DNA of 64,000 bases from Hymenobacter setariae. Lineage in GTDB: Bacteria; Bacteroidota; Bacteroidia; Cytophagales; Hymenobacteraceae. Under the pieces are notes generated by a model, which worked only from the letters and a program-made list of their open reading frames with translations, searched no databases and had not been told where the DNA came from. Of this stretch, positions 49,998-59,497 are shown piece after piece; position 1 is the stretch's first letter, and the number at the start of each line of letters is the position of its first letter. Both the position numbers and the translations under genes were made by a program. Where the stretch lies: assembly GCF_007713685.1 (NCBI RefSeq), contig NZ_VMRJ01000003.1:558001-622000 (forward strand), given 5' to 3'.

Positions 49998-52091
49998 CTA
50001 ATTAGCGGCCGTAGCTACTACTCGAAAAGCAGTGGGCCCACTCGTCGGCTGCGGTGTGCTGGCCACCGATGCCACCGGCTGCCCGAGGGCCGCCGTGCTG
50101 AGGCGTGCGCGCGCAATGCCGTGGCTGGTTAAGTAAGCCAAGATGGCTTCGGCGCGCTGCTGGCGCAGGTCTGCGCTGGCGTCGGCATCACCTTGGCCAC
50201 TGAGCTCTAGGCGTAGAGTCGGCTGCTCGGTCAGCAATTGCTGCAAGCGGATAAGCTCGGCGGCACTTTCGGGGCGCAAATCGGCCTGGGCTGGAGCAAA
50301 GAAAATATTGCGCAGCTCCACGATAGAGCCAAGCGTGGGCCGGTTTAGGGCTACATCCTGCTGCCGCTCGGCGTAGGGAGCATTGGCCGCCAGGTTTACA
50401 TTCTCGGAGTAAAGCAAGTAGCCGGGCTGGCGCACCGCCACGCCGTAGTTCAGGCCCGATGGCAAGCTGATGAGGTAGCGACCCGTGGCCGCATTCGACT
50501 GGTAAGTGGCGATAACTTCCCCCTTCGAATTATCAATTACTTCGATAGTCGCGGCAAGCGGTTTTTTGCTCACAGCATCCGTTACCATGCCTTTCAGTAC
50601 CGTCACGTGCGCCAGGGTGGCGGCCGTTAGGGCAGGCACCGCTGCGGGTTTAGCGGGAGCAGTCGGAGCCTTAGCACCTAGGGCAGCAGGCGCGCCGGGT
50701 TTAGGCTTGGTTGGGGTCTTGGCGGCTATGGCTGCCGGTGCTGGCTCGGGACCCAGGAACGTGACGCGGTAAATATCCTTACCACCTAGGCCGCCCGGCT
50801 GGTCAGAAGAGTAATAGCCATGCTGGCCTGAGGCCGACATTACGAAATAAACGTCATCGTCGGGGGTATTGATGGGCCAGCCTAGGTTTTCGGGCTCGCT
50901 CCATTGGCCCTTCGCGTTGAGGGTCGACTTAAAAATATCGTAGCCGCCCATTGAGTCATGGCCTTTGGAGGAGAAGTAAAGCGTCTTGCCATCGGGGTGC
51001 ATAAAGACGCCTTCCTCGTCGTAGGGCGAGTTGATAACTGGGCCTAGGTTCTCGGCCGGCGTGCGGGCATCGAGTTCTAAGCGGTAGATGTCGCGGCCAC
51101 CGCGGTTGCCCTCGGGCCGGTCGCTCACAAAATACAGATACTTGCCATCGGGCGAGTAGCAAGCCGCAGATTCATGATACTTCGTATTGAGGCGGGCGCC
51201 TAGGTTCTTGGGCTTGCTCCAGGCGTTGCCTATCAGGTCCGATTCGTAGATATCGCCCTCATTATCTTCCATGTACACCAGTAGGTGCTGCCCGTCGGCC
51301 GAAAGGCCCACGGTTGCGTCGTGGTGGGCGGTGTTGACGGGGGCGCCTAGGTTGCGGGCGGGGCTCCAGCCCGAGCCAGTCCAGTCGCTTTGGTAAATGT
51401 CTTCCAGCATGCCGTCACCTTCTGCATCGAGCTGGCCACCCGTCGAGCCTGCCCGGCGCGAGGTCAATAGCAGCACCGATTCATCGGCTGAGATGAGCGG
51501 CGCGTAGTCCGACATGGCCGAGTTGATGTTTGGGCCAACATTTTCGAGCTTCACGCGCACAGGGTGAGCCTGCATCTGCTGGCCGCGGTGGCACTCGCGC
51601 ACGCAGCGGGCTAGGTCGTCGGTGGTTACGGCCACGTCATCGCTGGTGGCCTCGGCGGCCACTGGGCGCGCTTGCTCATACTCCTTAATGGCAGCTTCCC
51701 ACTGCCCCCCTAGGTGCAGGGCGCGGGCTAGTAGGTAGTGTAGCCGAGGCTCGGCTTTGGCATCGAGCTGCTGGGCGCGCTGTAGGTAGGGTAGGGCTTC
51801 CTGCTTCGTAGCAGAGTGCAAGTAGCATTCACCAATCTTCGCATTGAGCAGGGCGTTCTTAGGATTGAATTTTTGCGCGCGTAGGTAGTGCGGCAGCGCG
51901 GCTCCAAACCTGGCTGGGTCGGCCCCCATTTCGTGGTCGCCTAACTCTAGCTCGCGTTGGGCGAGCTTAAGACCATCCTTATCAATGGTGAATTGCTCTT
52001 TTGTGAAAGGAATGCTCTGCGCTTGCGCCAAACTAGTACCAAGCCCTAAAAGTCCACAGGATAAGATGATGGAACGCGTAAAAATAGCCAT
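49998..52091 (-). CDS. PorE-like OmpA protein with TPR, beta-propeller and CRD domains
   Basis: A 697-residue exported protein. Order: signal (IILSCGLLGLGTSLAQAQS), TPR repeats (about 30-150; PHYLRAQKFNPKNALLNAKI), PD40/WD40-like propeller (about 190-450; YSPDGKYLYFVSDRPEGNRG, MHPDGKTLYFSSKGHDSMGG), an Ala/Pro/Lys-rich linker, a carboxypeptidase-regulatory beta domain (about 495-580; VLKGMVTDAVSKKPLAATIE) and an OmpA peptidoglycan-binding domain (LRLELSGQGDADASADLRQQ). This is the domain order of PorE, which links the type IX secretion machine to peptidoglycan. The neighbour upstream encodes a type IX cargo. It could also be a paralogue with another job. Confidence 0.85.
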   Translation of the reverse strand: MAIFTRSIILSCGLLGLGTSLAQAQSIPFTKEQFTIDKDGLKLAQRELELGDHEMGADPARFGAALPHYLRAQKFNPKNALLNAKIGECYLHSATKQEALPYLQRAQQLDAKAEPRLHYLLARALHLGGQWEAAIKEYEQARPVAAEATSDDVAVTTDDLARCVRECHRGQQMQAHPVRVKLENVGPNINSAMSDYAPLISADESVLLLTSRRAGSTGGQLDAEGDGMLEDIYQSDWTGSGWSPARNLGAPVNTAHHDATVGLSADGQHLLVYMEDNEGDIYESDLIGNAWSKPKNLGARLNTKYHESAACYSPDGKYLYFVSDRPEGNRGGRDIYRLELDARTPAENLGPVINSPYDEEGVFMHPDGKTLYFSSKGHDSMGGYDIFKSTLNAKGQWSEPENLGWPINTPDDDVYFVMSASGQHGYYSSDQPGGLGGKDIYRVTFLGPEPAPAAIAAKTPTKPKPGAPAALGAKAPTAPAKPAAVPALTAATLAHVTVLKGMVTDAVSKKPLAATIEVIDNSKGEVIATYQSNAATGRYLISLPSGLNYGVAVRQPGYLLYSENVNLAANAPYAERQQDVALNRPTLGSIVELRNIFFAPAQADLRPESAAELIRLQQLLTEQPTLRLELSGQGDADASADLRQQRAEAILAYLTSHGIARARLSTAALGQPVASVASTPQPTSGPTAFRVVATAAN

Positions 52092-52264
52092 AAAGTACGT
52101 TGGTAAAGCAGTAGAAAATCAGCTGAAAGCGGTCGCCTCAGGCTAGTAGTTGTAGCAGGATTACGGCAGTTTACTGTTCGCTACGCTTTTCTATTTATTA
52201 GGATTATAAAAAGACTTAAATAACGTATTAGCTCATTATCAGCCTAAAGATAAAGCATAAAAAA

Positions 52265-52304
52265 TGCAAAATGACCAAGCGGAATAGCACTTGGTCATTT
52301 TGCA
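52265..52304 (-). terminator. Terminator of the subtilase gene
   Basis: Arms 52265-52279 and 52290-52304 are perfect 15-base reverse complements (TGCAAAATGACCAAG), followed on the minus strand by a T-run. It lies 25 bases past the stop of the protease gene. Confidence 0.9.
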
Positions 52305-52328
52305 GGGGCGGCTACCTATATAATAGCC

Positions 52329-55300
52329 TTACTCAAGCACTACGCGGCGGGCGGCGGGCGTGCCGCTAGCTGGGCTATAGAGCAGATTGTACAAGCCTGG
52401 TGCGAATGGTAGCGGCAACGTGCGCTCGAGGGCCGCGCCGGTCTGCGTAAGCTGTTGCTGCCACACCACGCGCCCTAGGTTATCAACCAAGCGCAGGTCG
52501 ACGCTGCCAGTGTAGGCTGGTAGGCGCAGGTTGAGGCTAGTGCCGCGCGGGGTAGGCACGGGCCACACTTCTAGCCCTACAGTGCTGGCTACTGAAGTCA
52601 GGCTGAGTAAGCTGTTGCCTATCTGAATATTATCGAGGTAGAGAGAGTTGCCGTAATCATTGTAGCCAATAAACCGGAGGATGACGACTCTGCCAGCAAA
52701 AGGGGTTAGGTCTACTAGCTCTTGCCGCCAGTCGCTGCCCGAAGTGGGAATAAAGACATTGGGAGTACTAGTGCTAGTGGCAAGGCCGTTGGTGGCGCCT
52801 TTGCTGTAGGGCTTGCCGAGTACTGTGCCAGTGCAGGCATCGACCACCTGGATACTAAGCGAGTCGATATCGGTAGGAACGGCCCCGGCCACGGTAGCAA
52901 AGGGCCCGTAGGCAAGGTCGAAGAGTAGTTTGGGACTGGCTACCCCCGTTAGGTTGATGGCTGGGGTGTACACAGCTGGCCGCTCGCCGCGGGTTTCATC
53001 ATCAACAAAGGGGGCCTGAAGGGCCCGGCTGGCCACGCCCGACCGCCCGATAATGCCATCGACCAATGACCAGGTGTAGACGCTAGGACGTACTAGCGTC
53101 CAGCCGCGCGGCAGGGTAGTGGAGTTGTCAAAGGACTCTGCAAACGGTAGTGCCCGCCCATCCACGTCGATAATGACGCTGCTGGTGACGGTGCCGTAGG
53201 CATTTGCTACCGTGAGCGTAGCCGTGTAAGTGCCCGCTGTAGCGTATGTGACGGCCCCGGGGTTGGCAGCGGTAGAGGTAGCCGGCGAGCCTCCCGGAAA
53301 GCTCCAGGCATAGGTGCTCGGGCAGTAAAGCGCTGTGCTGCTGAATGTGACGCTGCCACCGCGGCAGATGCTAGTGCTGCTGGCCGTAATAGTAGCCTGC
53401 GGGGCGCGGCCCGAAATGAAAACGTAGCCCGTGTCGGTGCGGGTAGCAGTGCTGCCGGCACTGCTCACGCTCAGCGTGACAGGATAGTGGCCCGGCGTAT
53501 TGTAAGTCACTAGCGGATTGCGCAAGGTAGAAGTAGCGGGGATGCCGCCTACAAACGTCCAGGCATAAGTGGTAGCGGCCGACTTGAAAAGCGACGTGTC
53601 GGCGTATTGCACCTGCAAGCCAGAGCACCCGGTGGCCGTGCTAGAGTTGAAAAGAGCCACTAAGCCTGGGGTGCTAGCAGTCACGGCAATATCATCGAAC
53701 GAGCGACCGCGCCGGGTTGCGTCTGTGGTGCCCGAGCCGGTACCGAATTGCTGAAATTTAATGCGAATAGTAGTACCTAGGGTCAGGCCATTAGCCGCCG
53801 CAAACTGCGTGAGGTTGACGACGCTGGTCTGGTAACTAGTCGTAGAGTTAGTAGCGAGGTCGTAGATGCGGTACCACGTCGTGCCCCCATCCACGCTGAG
53901 GGCCACGCCATCGGTGCGGCTGGTGCCGTTGCCCGTGTACGAAGTGGGCATGACCTCATTGGTTTCGGCTACGTTCTTACGGTGCCTGAATGACAGCTGT
54001 AAGTTGCTGCCTGCAACCGGCGTCACGTAGCAGGTCGCTTCGGTAATACTTTGCAACTGGCTAACTTCCGAATCGAGCAACAGCTCGTACTTGCCTGAGG
54101 CGGCCCCTAGGCCGCTTACTACCCGCACGCGCCCAGCCCGGTAGGTGCTCACGGCCCAGTTAAGGGGCAGCGCTGTTTTCTCTAGGTCCTCTATGTAGGG
54201 CGTGGCAGTAGCCACTACTGGCCCGTACACGGCCGTGTAGGCATCGAGCAGACCGGGGCCAGTGAGCGGGTCGGTGGCCATGGTGCCAATGAGGCGAGCC
54301 GAACTGGTGAGGCGATTGTAGACCTGCGTGGCCGTTAGGCCTGGCTCCGAAGAGCGTAGCAGCGCCGCTACGGCCGCCGCGTGCGGCGCCGCGGCCGACG
54401 TGCCGGAGAAATTAGGAAAGCCGTTGCCTTCGATATCAAAGCCAAAAAAGGAAGTGTCTGTGCCATCTACCGACGTGATATTAGGCTTTTGGCGCGTTTC
54501 TACCGCCGCCAGCGCTGTACCCGTTGGGCTAAACAAGAAAGGCAGTGCGCCGCCTTTCGATGTATAGCTAGCCGGCGTTTGCTGGGCATAGTAGGGCACC
54601 GCCGCTACCGCATAGGCCGAAGCCGCCGCGGCATGCCCCGAGATGGTGCTGCTGCTTGTGCGCCATTCGCTGAGCGTCGCGCCCGAGCCGTAGTCAATGT
54701 ATTTGACGCGCGTAGGGGCCACCCCGCCCCGCACCACGATGACAAGGTCGAAGGTCGTAGTGCCCGTTGCAGCAGTATTAGTGAAGTCAAGAACTTCAAG
54801 CGGATACTGCAGCGCAATATTATTGTTGGTGCCGCGTGCTACCGTGTCACCTGCCGTGCCGTTGGTCACGGCAATGAGGTACATGTCTAGGTTGGTTTTT
54901 ACCCCGGCAGTGGTGTAGAAAGGGTCTGACCATTGCAGAAAGGGCCGGAAAGAGTTTGTGGCGGCTATCGTAATGCGCTGCGTAACGTCGGTAGTGGTGT
55001 TGGCCGTATTAAAATTGAGCAGCCGCTTGGTGCTGCCCGTCGGTGTTATAAACTGCGGGGTAGCATTCTCATAGCTGGCATCGGCATTGTTGCCAGCCGA
55101 GGAAAAGTAGCTGACGCCGCGCTGCGCCACTACCTGGTTAACGGCCTGCGCTACTACGCCATCCTGAAAAAAAGGCTCGGTGAAGTAGCGCACGTCGTCT
55201 ACTATCACTTGGCAGTTGCCCTTGCTAGGGTCGGCCAGGTCCAGAATATGCTGGGCAAAGATGCCCTCGCCGCCATTAGCCGTGTTAAAAGCTAGTGCTG

Positions 55301-56099
55301 CCCCCGGCGCTAGGTCATAAATGAGCTGGCACATGGCCCGGCCCTCGTCGGTAGGGCCGCCCTCCGTCAGCACCTGCACCCCTGCGGGCGGTAGGTCGCC
55401 CGCGGCTACATCGGCGGCCGCGCCACCTAGGGCGTCAAAAGAATCGCTCAGTACCCCAATTTTAATGCCGCTGCCAGTCACGTTTTTGGGGCGGGTGGCG
55501 CGGGTGCGGGCTGCTTGCAGCACATAGTCGGCCTGGCTGGTCACCACGCCTGCATTGTGCTGCGGTTCGTAAGCACTTAGTACCCCCAGCAGGCCTTGCT
55601 TGGTAAGTGCCTCCACGCCCTGGCCGTCGCCACTGAGCTGGCTCACCGGCAGCAGGCCCTCCACAAAGTGCAGCTTGGGATAAGAAGCGGCTACTACAAA
55701 ACCGCGTTTTTGCAAGCTAGGCAGCAGCGTATTTACATCTTCTGCTGTAATGCGCACTAGCACTGCGGGCGCCGTGTCCTTGCCAAACGTAAGCTCGGGG
55801 TGGCGAGCCCGTAGGCTTTCAGTGCCTGGTGCAGCTGCGCTCTCCTGGTAAAGGCGCTGCAATCTTTCGTCGAGATGCGGGTTGGTACTGGCGCTGGCGA
55901 CAATGCGCTGCCTGCCAGCGGTGCTCGGCGGCATAGGTCTGGAGCGAGCACGCAATAGCTCGGCTGTGGGGCGGGGTTGGCCCAGTGGCCCGCTGCCCGT
56001 GCCCGTTTGGGCGCTGGCTTCGTGGCCTAGGCCTAGGCTAGCCCAGGCGGCTAAGCCCAGCACTAGGCGCCCAGTAAGCGTAGATAATTTAAGAGCCAA
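52329..56099 (-). CDS. Type IX-secreted subtilisin-like (S8) protease with PKD domains
   Basis: A 1256-residue protein. A signal peptide (LVLGLAAWASLGLGHEASAQ) is followed by a propeptide-like region, the catalytic domain with the Asp in IKIGVLSDSFDALGG, a DEGRAMCQLIYDLAPGA segment where classic subtilases have the HGTHVAG His, and the Ser in SGTSAAAPHAAAVAALL. After these come jelly-roll-like beta domains, two PKD domains (YAWTFVGGIPATSTLRNPLV and YAWSFPGGSPATSTAANPGA), another beta domain and a C-terminal sorting domain (LEVWPVPTPRGTSLNLRLPA ... PLPFAPGLYNLLY), which directs it through the type IX system to the cell surface or outside. TTG 56099 is the only start that keeps the signal peptide. 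Confidence 0.9.
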   Translation of the reverse strand: MALKLSTLTGRLVLGLAAWASLGLGHEASAQTGTGSGPLGQPRPTAELLRARSRPMPPSTAGRQRIVASASTNPHLDERLQRLYQESAAAPGTESLRARHPELTFGKDTAPAVLVRITAEDVNTLLPSLQKRGFVVAASYPKLHFVEGLLPVSQLSGDGQGVEALTKQGLLGVLSAYEPQHNAGVVTSQADYVLQAARTRATRPKNVTGSGIKIGVLSDSFDALGGAAADVAAGDLPPAGVQVLTEGGPTDEGRAMCQLIYDLAPGAALAFNTANGGEGIFAQHILDLADPSKGNCQVIVDDVRYFTEPFFQDGVVAQAVNQVVAQRGVSYFSSAGNNADASYENATPQFITPTGSTKRLLNFNTANTTTDVTQRITIAATNSFRPFLQWSDPFYTTAGVKTNLDMYLIAVTNGTAGDTVARGTNNNIALQYPLEVLDFTNTAATGTTTFDLVIVVRGGVAPTRVKYIDYGSGATLSEWRTSSSTISGHAAAASAYAVAAVPYYAQQTPASYTSKGGALPFLFSPTGTALAAVETRQKPNITSVDGTDTSFFGFDIEGNGFPNFSGTSAAAPHAAAVAALLRSSEPGLTATQVYNRLTSSARLIGTMATDPLTGPGLLDAYTAVYGPVVATATPYIEDLEKTALPLNWAVSTYRAGRVRVVSGLGAASGKYELLLDSEVSQLQSITEATCYVTPVAGSNLQLSFRHRKNVAETNEVMPTSYTGNGTSRTDGVALSVDGGTTWYRIYDLATNSTTSYQTSVVNLTQFAAANGLTLGTTIRIKFQQFGTGSGTTDATRRGRSFDDIAVTASTPGLVALFNSSTATGCSGLQVQYADTSLFKSAATTYAWTFVGGIPATSTLRNPLVTYNTPGHYPVTLSVSSAGSTATRTDTGYVFISGRAPQATITASSTSICRGGSVTFSSTALYCPSTYAWSFPGGSPATSTAANPGAVTYATAGTYTATLTVANAYGTVTSSVIIDVDGRALPFAESFDNSTTLPRGWTLVRPSVYTWSLVDGIIGRSGVASRALQAPFVDDETRGERPAVYTPAINLTGVASPKLLFDLAYGPFATVAGAVPTDIDSLSIQVVDACTGTVLGKPYSKGATNGLATSTSTPNVFIPTSGSDWRQELVDLTPFAGRVVILRFIGYNDYGNSLYLDNIQIGNSLLSLTSVASTVGLEVWPVPTPRGTSLNLRLPAYTGSVDLRLVDNLGRVVWQQQLTQTGAALERTLPLPFAPGLYNLLYSPASGTPAARRVVLE

Positions 56100-56256
56100 A
56101 ACGGTAAAGGAATGAGTGGGTTACTAAGCAAGTATGACTACCTAGGAGCGGCAGGCAGTCAGTAAGGTATACGGCAATAGTGGCCAGAAAATGAACGTAG
56201 CACTACGAACCTTTTGCGGGGTTGCCTGCTTATGGAATGCGGCGCGACGCGTGCCG

Positions 56257-56264
56257 TATTTTTG
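56257..56264 (+). promoter_or_regulatory. -7 promoter box of the bacilliredoxin gene
   Basis: TATTTTTG fits TAnnTTTG and lies 53 bases before the ATG. No -33 TTG is evident at the usual spacing. Confidence 0.45.
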
Positions 56265-56317
56265 CGAAGAAATAAACGGATTGTCCGCCGTTTCAGTCCA
56301 AATTAATTTACCCTATT

Positions 56318-56740
56318 ATGGCTGTTTATCCCGAATACATGGTCGCTCCCATTCGCCAGGACCTGGTAGAAGCGGGCTTCGAACAACTGATGTCGCCGCA
56401 GGAAGTAGATGCGGCCCTGGCCCCAACCGAAGGCACGGTGCTAGTAGCCGTGAACTCGGTGTGCGGCTGCGCTGCTGGCAAAGCTCGCCCGGCCCTCAAG
56501 CTGGCCTTGGCCAGCGCTGAGAAGAAGCCCACCAAACTGGTGACCGTTTTTGCTGGTATGGAAACCGATGCGGTAGCTAAAATGCGCGAGCACATGCTGC
56601 CCTATCCGCCCTCCTCGCCCTGCATCGGCTTGTTTAAGGATGGCGAACTGGTGCACATGATTGAGCGCTACCACATCGAAGGCTCTGACATGATGCGCAT
56701 CGTCAACAACCTACAAGGTGCATTTGAAGAATACTGCTAG
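56318..56740 (+). CDS. BrxA/BrxB family bacilliredoxin
   Basis: A 140-residue cytosolic protein of the YphP/YqiW family. It begins YPEYMVAPIRQDLVEAGFEQ and has the family CGC motif in VAVNSVCGCAAGKARPAL (Cys 49 and 51), then VFAGMETDAVAKMREHM and PSSPCIGLFKDGELVHMIER. Bacilliredoxins remove bacillithiol from proteins after oxidative stress, so the cell may use bacillithiol; no synthesis gene is in the window. It is a single-gene unit with its own terminator. Confidence 0.95.
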   Translation: MAVYPEYMVAPIRQDLVEAGFEQLMSPQEVDAALAPTEGTVLVAVNSVCGCAAGKARPALKLALASAEKKPTKLVTVFAGMETDAVAKMREHMLPYPPSSPCIGLFKDGELVHMIERYHIEGSDMMRIVNNLQGAFEEYC

Positions 56741-56786
56741 CCAACCGTGCCGCCACTTCCACTAAAGGGGTGCTCGGCGCTGGCTA

Positions 56787-56825
56787 CACGAAAAAGGGCC
56801 GCCAAATTGGCGGCCCTTTTTCGTG
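56787..56825. terminator. Strong bidirectional terminator
   Basis: Arms 56787-56804 and 56808-56825 are perfect 18-base reverse complements with three bases in the loop, with A-run and T-run within the arms. It serves the convergent bacilliredoxin and OmpA genes. Confidence 0.95.
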
Positions 56826-56879
56826 CTTTATAGGTACTAAGTGGTAGCTGCAAGCACCTAGGACTTGCCGACGCTACGC

Positions 56880-57704
56880 TTAGTTAGCTAGTACTCTAAA
56901 CTCGGTGCGCTGATTACGCAGGCGGTCGCCGTCAAGGGCGCTGGCCCGCAGCGGAATGCTGGCTCCGTAGCCCATCACCGTCAGCCGCTCGGTTTTGATT
57001 TTGTGCTCAGTGAGGTAAGCGGCAATTACTTGGGCGCGGCGCTTGGTCAGGGCCACACCTTCTTCATAGTCACCGGTGCCATCACTGTGGCTGCTGATTT
57101 TCACTTTCAGCTTGGGTTTGTCGCCTAACAGCTTCAAGAGGCGCTCTAGCTCGGCTGTGCTTTCGGGGCGCAGCTTAGCGGTGCCGGGCTCAAAGAATAC
57201 ATTATTCAGCAAGATGTTGGTGCCAGGCTCTAGCTTCTGCAACCGGAAGTTGCGCACCGTTTCTGGGAAGCCCATCCGCGATGCCAAGTTCACGTTTTCG
57301 GAGTGAAAAGGGTACGCGCTATTTCGCAGCACTAGGCCGTAGTTGGTACCCGCCGGCAGGTTTACTGAGTAGCTACCCTCTGGCGTGCAATGCAGGGTGG
57401 TGACAAGCGAACCGTTCTCATTATCGAGCACGTCGATGCTGGCTGCCACTGGCTTGCCACTAGCTACATCCAGTACGGTGCCGTGCAGCGTTATTTCCGT
57501 TACGGCCACGGGCATGGGGGCCACGGGCAAGGTGCTCGCCGTAGCCGGCTCTTCCTCATCTTCGGTCAGTCGCTGGGCTAGGCGCAGCGTATCAGTGCCA
57601 GCAGTAGTTTGGGCTAGCGTGTCGGGCGCTAATTGTGCCAAAGCGGGTCGCAGGCTCCCTAGGAGCAATGCCGCCGCCAATAGCCCGCGTAGGGGTAGGT
57701 TCAT
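56880..57704 (-). CDS. OmpA family protein with carboxypeptidase-regulatory domain
   Basis: A 274-residue exported protein: signal (LRGLLAAALLLGSLRPALAQ), a low-complexity stretch, a carboxypeptidase-regulatory beta domain (ITLHGTVLDVASGKPVAASI, about 70-150) and an OmpA domain (LRPESTAELERLLKLLGDKP, KVKISSHSDGTGDYEEGVAL, RLTVMGYGASIPL) that binds peptidoglycan. The last 200 residues closely parallel the C-terminal part of the 697-residue PorE-like protein (LNVNLA/ENVNLAS, FFxPxxAxLRPES), so one arose from the other. Role is unknown. Confidence 0.9.
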   Translation of the reverse strand: MNLPLRGLLAAALLLGSLRPALAQLAPDTLAQTTAGTDTLRLAQRLTEDEEEPATASTLPVAPMPVAVTEITLHGTVLDVASGKPVAASIDVLDNENGSLVTTLHCTPEGSYSVNLPAGTNYGLVLRNSAYPFHSENVNLASRMGFPETVRNFRLQKLEPGTNILLNNVFFEPGTAKLRPESTAELERLLKLLGDKPKLKVKISSHSDGTGDYEEGVALTKRRAQVIAAYLTEHKIKTERLTVMGYGASIPLRASALDGDRLRNQRTEFRVLAN

Positions 57705-58272
57705 AGCCGAGAGTGAAGAATAGACGCGCAGAGGTGATGCTTTGGCAAAAGCGAAAACCAGACAAGCTTTGGCGCAAGTAATTAATGAATTGCTACTTAC
57801 GGAATAAAGCCATCAAGTGTTCAGCTTTAACTGAGTGCGACTGCTGTAGAATGGTTGGATAATCAGACGAATATAGTACACTATGGATAGCTGAGAAAAG
57901 GATAGTTATTTATTTTTTTAGTGTCATTTTATCAGCTAATCAGGCCGATAGAATTATTTAAAGAGCGGGCCTGCCCAAGACTGGATGCCGCCCCGCGCAA
58001 GTATGAAAGGGCTCACGAGAGTAGTCACAGCATTCCTCAACAAGTAGCCTCAAAGAAGTGTAAGTAGCTATAATTCGAGGGTTTGTGATAAAGAGTTGGG
58101 CCTAGGTGCCCTACTGTTTTCTTATTGGCTAGTGCCCACGCAGTATATCGGGCTGCTTAGTAAAAAGACTCCTGCACCTGCTACCTAGAAAGTCTCATTA
58201 TTAACAGCGGCTTAACGGGGGTTGCTATGCCTGTTTTTGTGTGACTCCTCCTGCCTCGACACGCGAGCGTAA
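57705..58272. other. Intergenic region, 568 bases
   Basis: Divergent spacer, AT-rich in its middle part, between the CRD-OmpA gene and the esterase gene. I see no convincing coding frame, hairpin, repeat or consensus promoter box, although promoters for both genes must lie here. Confidence 0.4.
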
Positions 58273-59196
58273 ATGGCGACTCACATTTCTAAAAATACCT
58301 TCGTCCCATTGGTTCGTGCACACTACCTTCTATTTGCTCCTCTTTCAGCGGTGAATTACTTATCCTTTCTTACGCTTAGTGGCCTTTTGGTCAGTACCAT
58401 TAGCCCTCCTATGGCGCATGCGCAATCTGCGCCTACTAGCCTCCCGATAGGGCAAACATTTACCCTGCCTTCTGTGGCACTCCGAGAAACTCGCCGCATA
58501 AATGTGTATGTGCCACCGGGCTACGCAGATTCGGTAGCTAGCCAACTGCCTGTTTTATATATGCCCGATGGGGGCATAAAGGAAGACTTTTTGCATGTGG
58601 CCGGGCTAGTACAGGTCTTGACGACCAATGGAACCATGCGCCCCTTTCTACTGGTCGGTATCGAAAATACGGCCCGTCGGCGCGACCTTACCGGCCCTAC
58701 CACCAGCGCAGACGATAAAAAGATTGCGCCTCAAGTAGGTGGCTCAGCGGCCTTTCGCCAGTTCATCCGCACAGAGCTCATGCCCGTGATTCGGCAGCGT
58801 TACCACACCAGTGCTGAAACGGCCATCATCGGCGAATCCTTAGCGGGCTTATTCGTTATGGAAACCCTACTGCAGGAGCCCGACTTATTTGATACGTATG
58901 TAGCCTTTGACCCCAGCTTGTGGTGGAACAACGGGTGGCTAGTAAACCAGGCTCAGACGCGGCTGCAGGCTTATAAGGGCCCGGCCAAAACCCTGTATGT
59001 AGCTTCTAGCAGTGATGATGCCCGCATTCCCGAATCGCGCCGCCTAGCCCCTGCCTTGCGCGCCGCTGCGCCGCAGCAGTTGCGTTGGTATTATGAGTCC
59101 ATGCCTGCAGAAACCCACGCTACTATTTACCATCCGGCGGCGCTGCGCGCCTTGCGCCTGGTATTCGCTCCCTCAAAAGTACCCACCGCTAAATAG
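58273..59196 (+). CDS. Secreted alpha/beta hydrolase, esterase D/enterochelin esterase-like
   Basis: A 307-residue protein. A long N-terminal part with a hydrophobic segment and AHAQS gives a signal peptide; ATG 58273 is used, and MAHAQS (58411) is too late. The hydrolase domain has RINVYVPPGYADSVASQLPV, VLYMPDGGIKEDF, the nucleophile in IIGESLAGLFVMETL (GxSxG), FDPSLWWNNGWLVNQ, and His in ETHATIYHPA. This pattern matches the Fes/IroE type of esterases. Substrate is unknown; no siderophore gene is adjacent. Confidence 0.88.
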   Translation: MATHISKNTFVPLVRAHYLLFAPLSAVNYLSFLTLSGLLVSTISPPMAHAQSAPTSLPIGQTFTLPSVALRETRRINVYVPPGYADSVASQLPVLYMPDGGIKEDFLHVAGLVQVLTTNGTMRPFLLVGIENTARRRDLTGPTTSADDKKIAPQVGGSAAFRQFIRTELMPVIRQRYHTSAETAIIGESLAGLFVMETLLQEPDLFDTYVAFDPSLWWNNGWLVNQAQTRLQAYKGPAKTLYVASSSDDARIPESRRLAPALRAAAPQQLRWYYESMPAETHATIYHPAALRALRLVFAPSKVPTAK

Positions 59197-59497
59197 GTGA
59201 TATTCACTATTGTTACTCTCCAAAAACCCGTATCGAAATAACGTTCTAAAAACTGCCTTTGGGGTCACTAGGGTACGCTTGCTAGTACGCCAAAAACGGT
59301 TTTTAGAGATGCATTACCATCCCTAGGATGTAGTTTATTCATTATGAACGAGCAACTACGCGCCAATAGTCAGCCTTAATCTATTGCAGCAGTAGCGCAG
59401 TAGCTATCTATAAGGCTATCAAGAGGGTCTGATAAGTGTGTGCTTGCTATCAGGTTACTAGGTGAAGGTGGATGTATGTTTCCCAGAAACGGTGCCG
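59197..59497. other. Intergenic region with an imperfect hairpin
   Basis: Between convergent genes. An imperfect 17-base stem pairs about 59246-59262 with about 59290-59306 (CTAAAAACTG against CGGTTTTTAG at the outer end), possibly the terminator of the esterase gene. Nothing else is evident. Confidence 0.4.
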
